Shown here one piece after another: positions 48,380 through 48,520 of a stretch of DNA of 48,520 nucleotides (its first letter is position 1; every line of letters begins with the position of its first letter). Source of the stretch: Lentisphaerota bacterium (GTDB taxonomy: Bacteria; Verrucomicrobiota; Lentisphaeria; Victivallales; Victivallaceae); assembly GCA_015061745.1 (NCBI GenBank), contig SUWB01000022.1, positions 1 through 48,520 on the forward strand, read 5' to 3'. The notes beneath the pieces are model-generated. The model was given only the letters and a program-made list of their open reading frames with translations. It searched no databases and was not told the DNA's origin. Both the position numbers and the translations under genes were made by a program.

Positions 48380-48520
48380 TACCCTTCTGCCGCCCCCCTT
48401 TGTCCCCGGCAATTTCTTACGCAAATACAGGTGCGAGTTTAAACGAAAATTTGCGATAATGGATGTGGCACAGACTAAAACTGCCACTTTCCCATAGCAG
48501 ACGCCGGAGGGGCAGAGTAA
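48380..48520. other. Right-edge stretch with no gene recognised
   Basis: Nothing coding is supported. CGCAAAT and ATTTGCG arms (about 48421-48454) form an imperfect inverted repeat that might be part of a mobile-element end. Confidence 0.35.

Overview
The window looks like the chromosome of an anaerobic, probably gut-associated Lentisphaerota (Victivallales-type) bacterium. This rests on gene content: a pseudopilin with the long hydrophobic [13 protein letters not shown] N-terminus that planctomycete/Lentisphaerae genomes carry in many copies, a DUF5107 protein, heparinase II/III and GH105 enzymes, and a redox set typical of strict anaerobes. No rRNA is present, so the assignment is an inference. 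Promoters across the window are very uniform: a -35 close to TTGAAA or TTGACA, almost always 17 bp, and a -10 of TATATT.

Layout. 1-1070: 3' end of a group II intron, then an XRE-type regulator. 1072-9251: a sugar ABC ATPase, a DUF5672 protein, an FkbM methyltransferase, an HpcH/HpaI aldolase, a DUF5107/TPR protein, TrmO and an EamA transporter. 9252-10611: a small island with a higBA toxin-antitoxin pair, gene remnants and palindromes. 10612-21879 (minus strand): a polyuronate/pectin-type catabolic operon with two GH105 hydrolases, an IclR regulator, an RraA-like protein, a zinc alcohol dehydrogenase, KduD, a 2-hydroxyacid dehydrogenase, a pseudopilin, an M14 peptidase and a secreted heparinase-like lyase. 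22290-24235: tRNA-Glu and gltX with divergent promoters, then a TM1266-type regulator.

24418-36358 is the centre of interest: a tight plus-strand operon of hydE, nitrogenase-like H1-D1-K1, a second nitrogenase-like H2-D2-K2, then hypF-hypC-hypD-hypE. It combines two complete nitrogenase-like reductase/catalytic sets with the machinery that makes CN/CO ligands for iron (HypCDEF) and a radical-SAM maturase from [FeFe]-hydrogenase assembly (HydE). No hydrogenase subunit, hypA or hypB is in the window. By eye, both D-type subunits keep P-cluster-like cysteines but lack the cysteine that binds FeMo-co. The substrate cannot be read from the sequence; I regard this as the candidate undescribed system.

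36378-39586: two NodB-like deacetylases sharing one terminator, and a Gfo/Idh/MocA oxidoreductase. 39587-41516: two very strong hairpins, then trpB (TrpB2 type) behind a Trp-rich leader peptide and an intrinsic terminator, a classical attenuator. 41629-47194 (minus): three subunits with the architecture of the Sporomusa-type electron-bifurcating transhydrogenase (StnABC: NuoE-like, NuoF-like, and a 2Fe-2S/GltD/ferredoxin fusion) followed by an NtrC-family response regulator. 47355-48155: a secreted protein of unknown function with its own consensus promoter. The right edge holds a promoter and a short decayed or non-AUG ORF.
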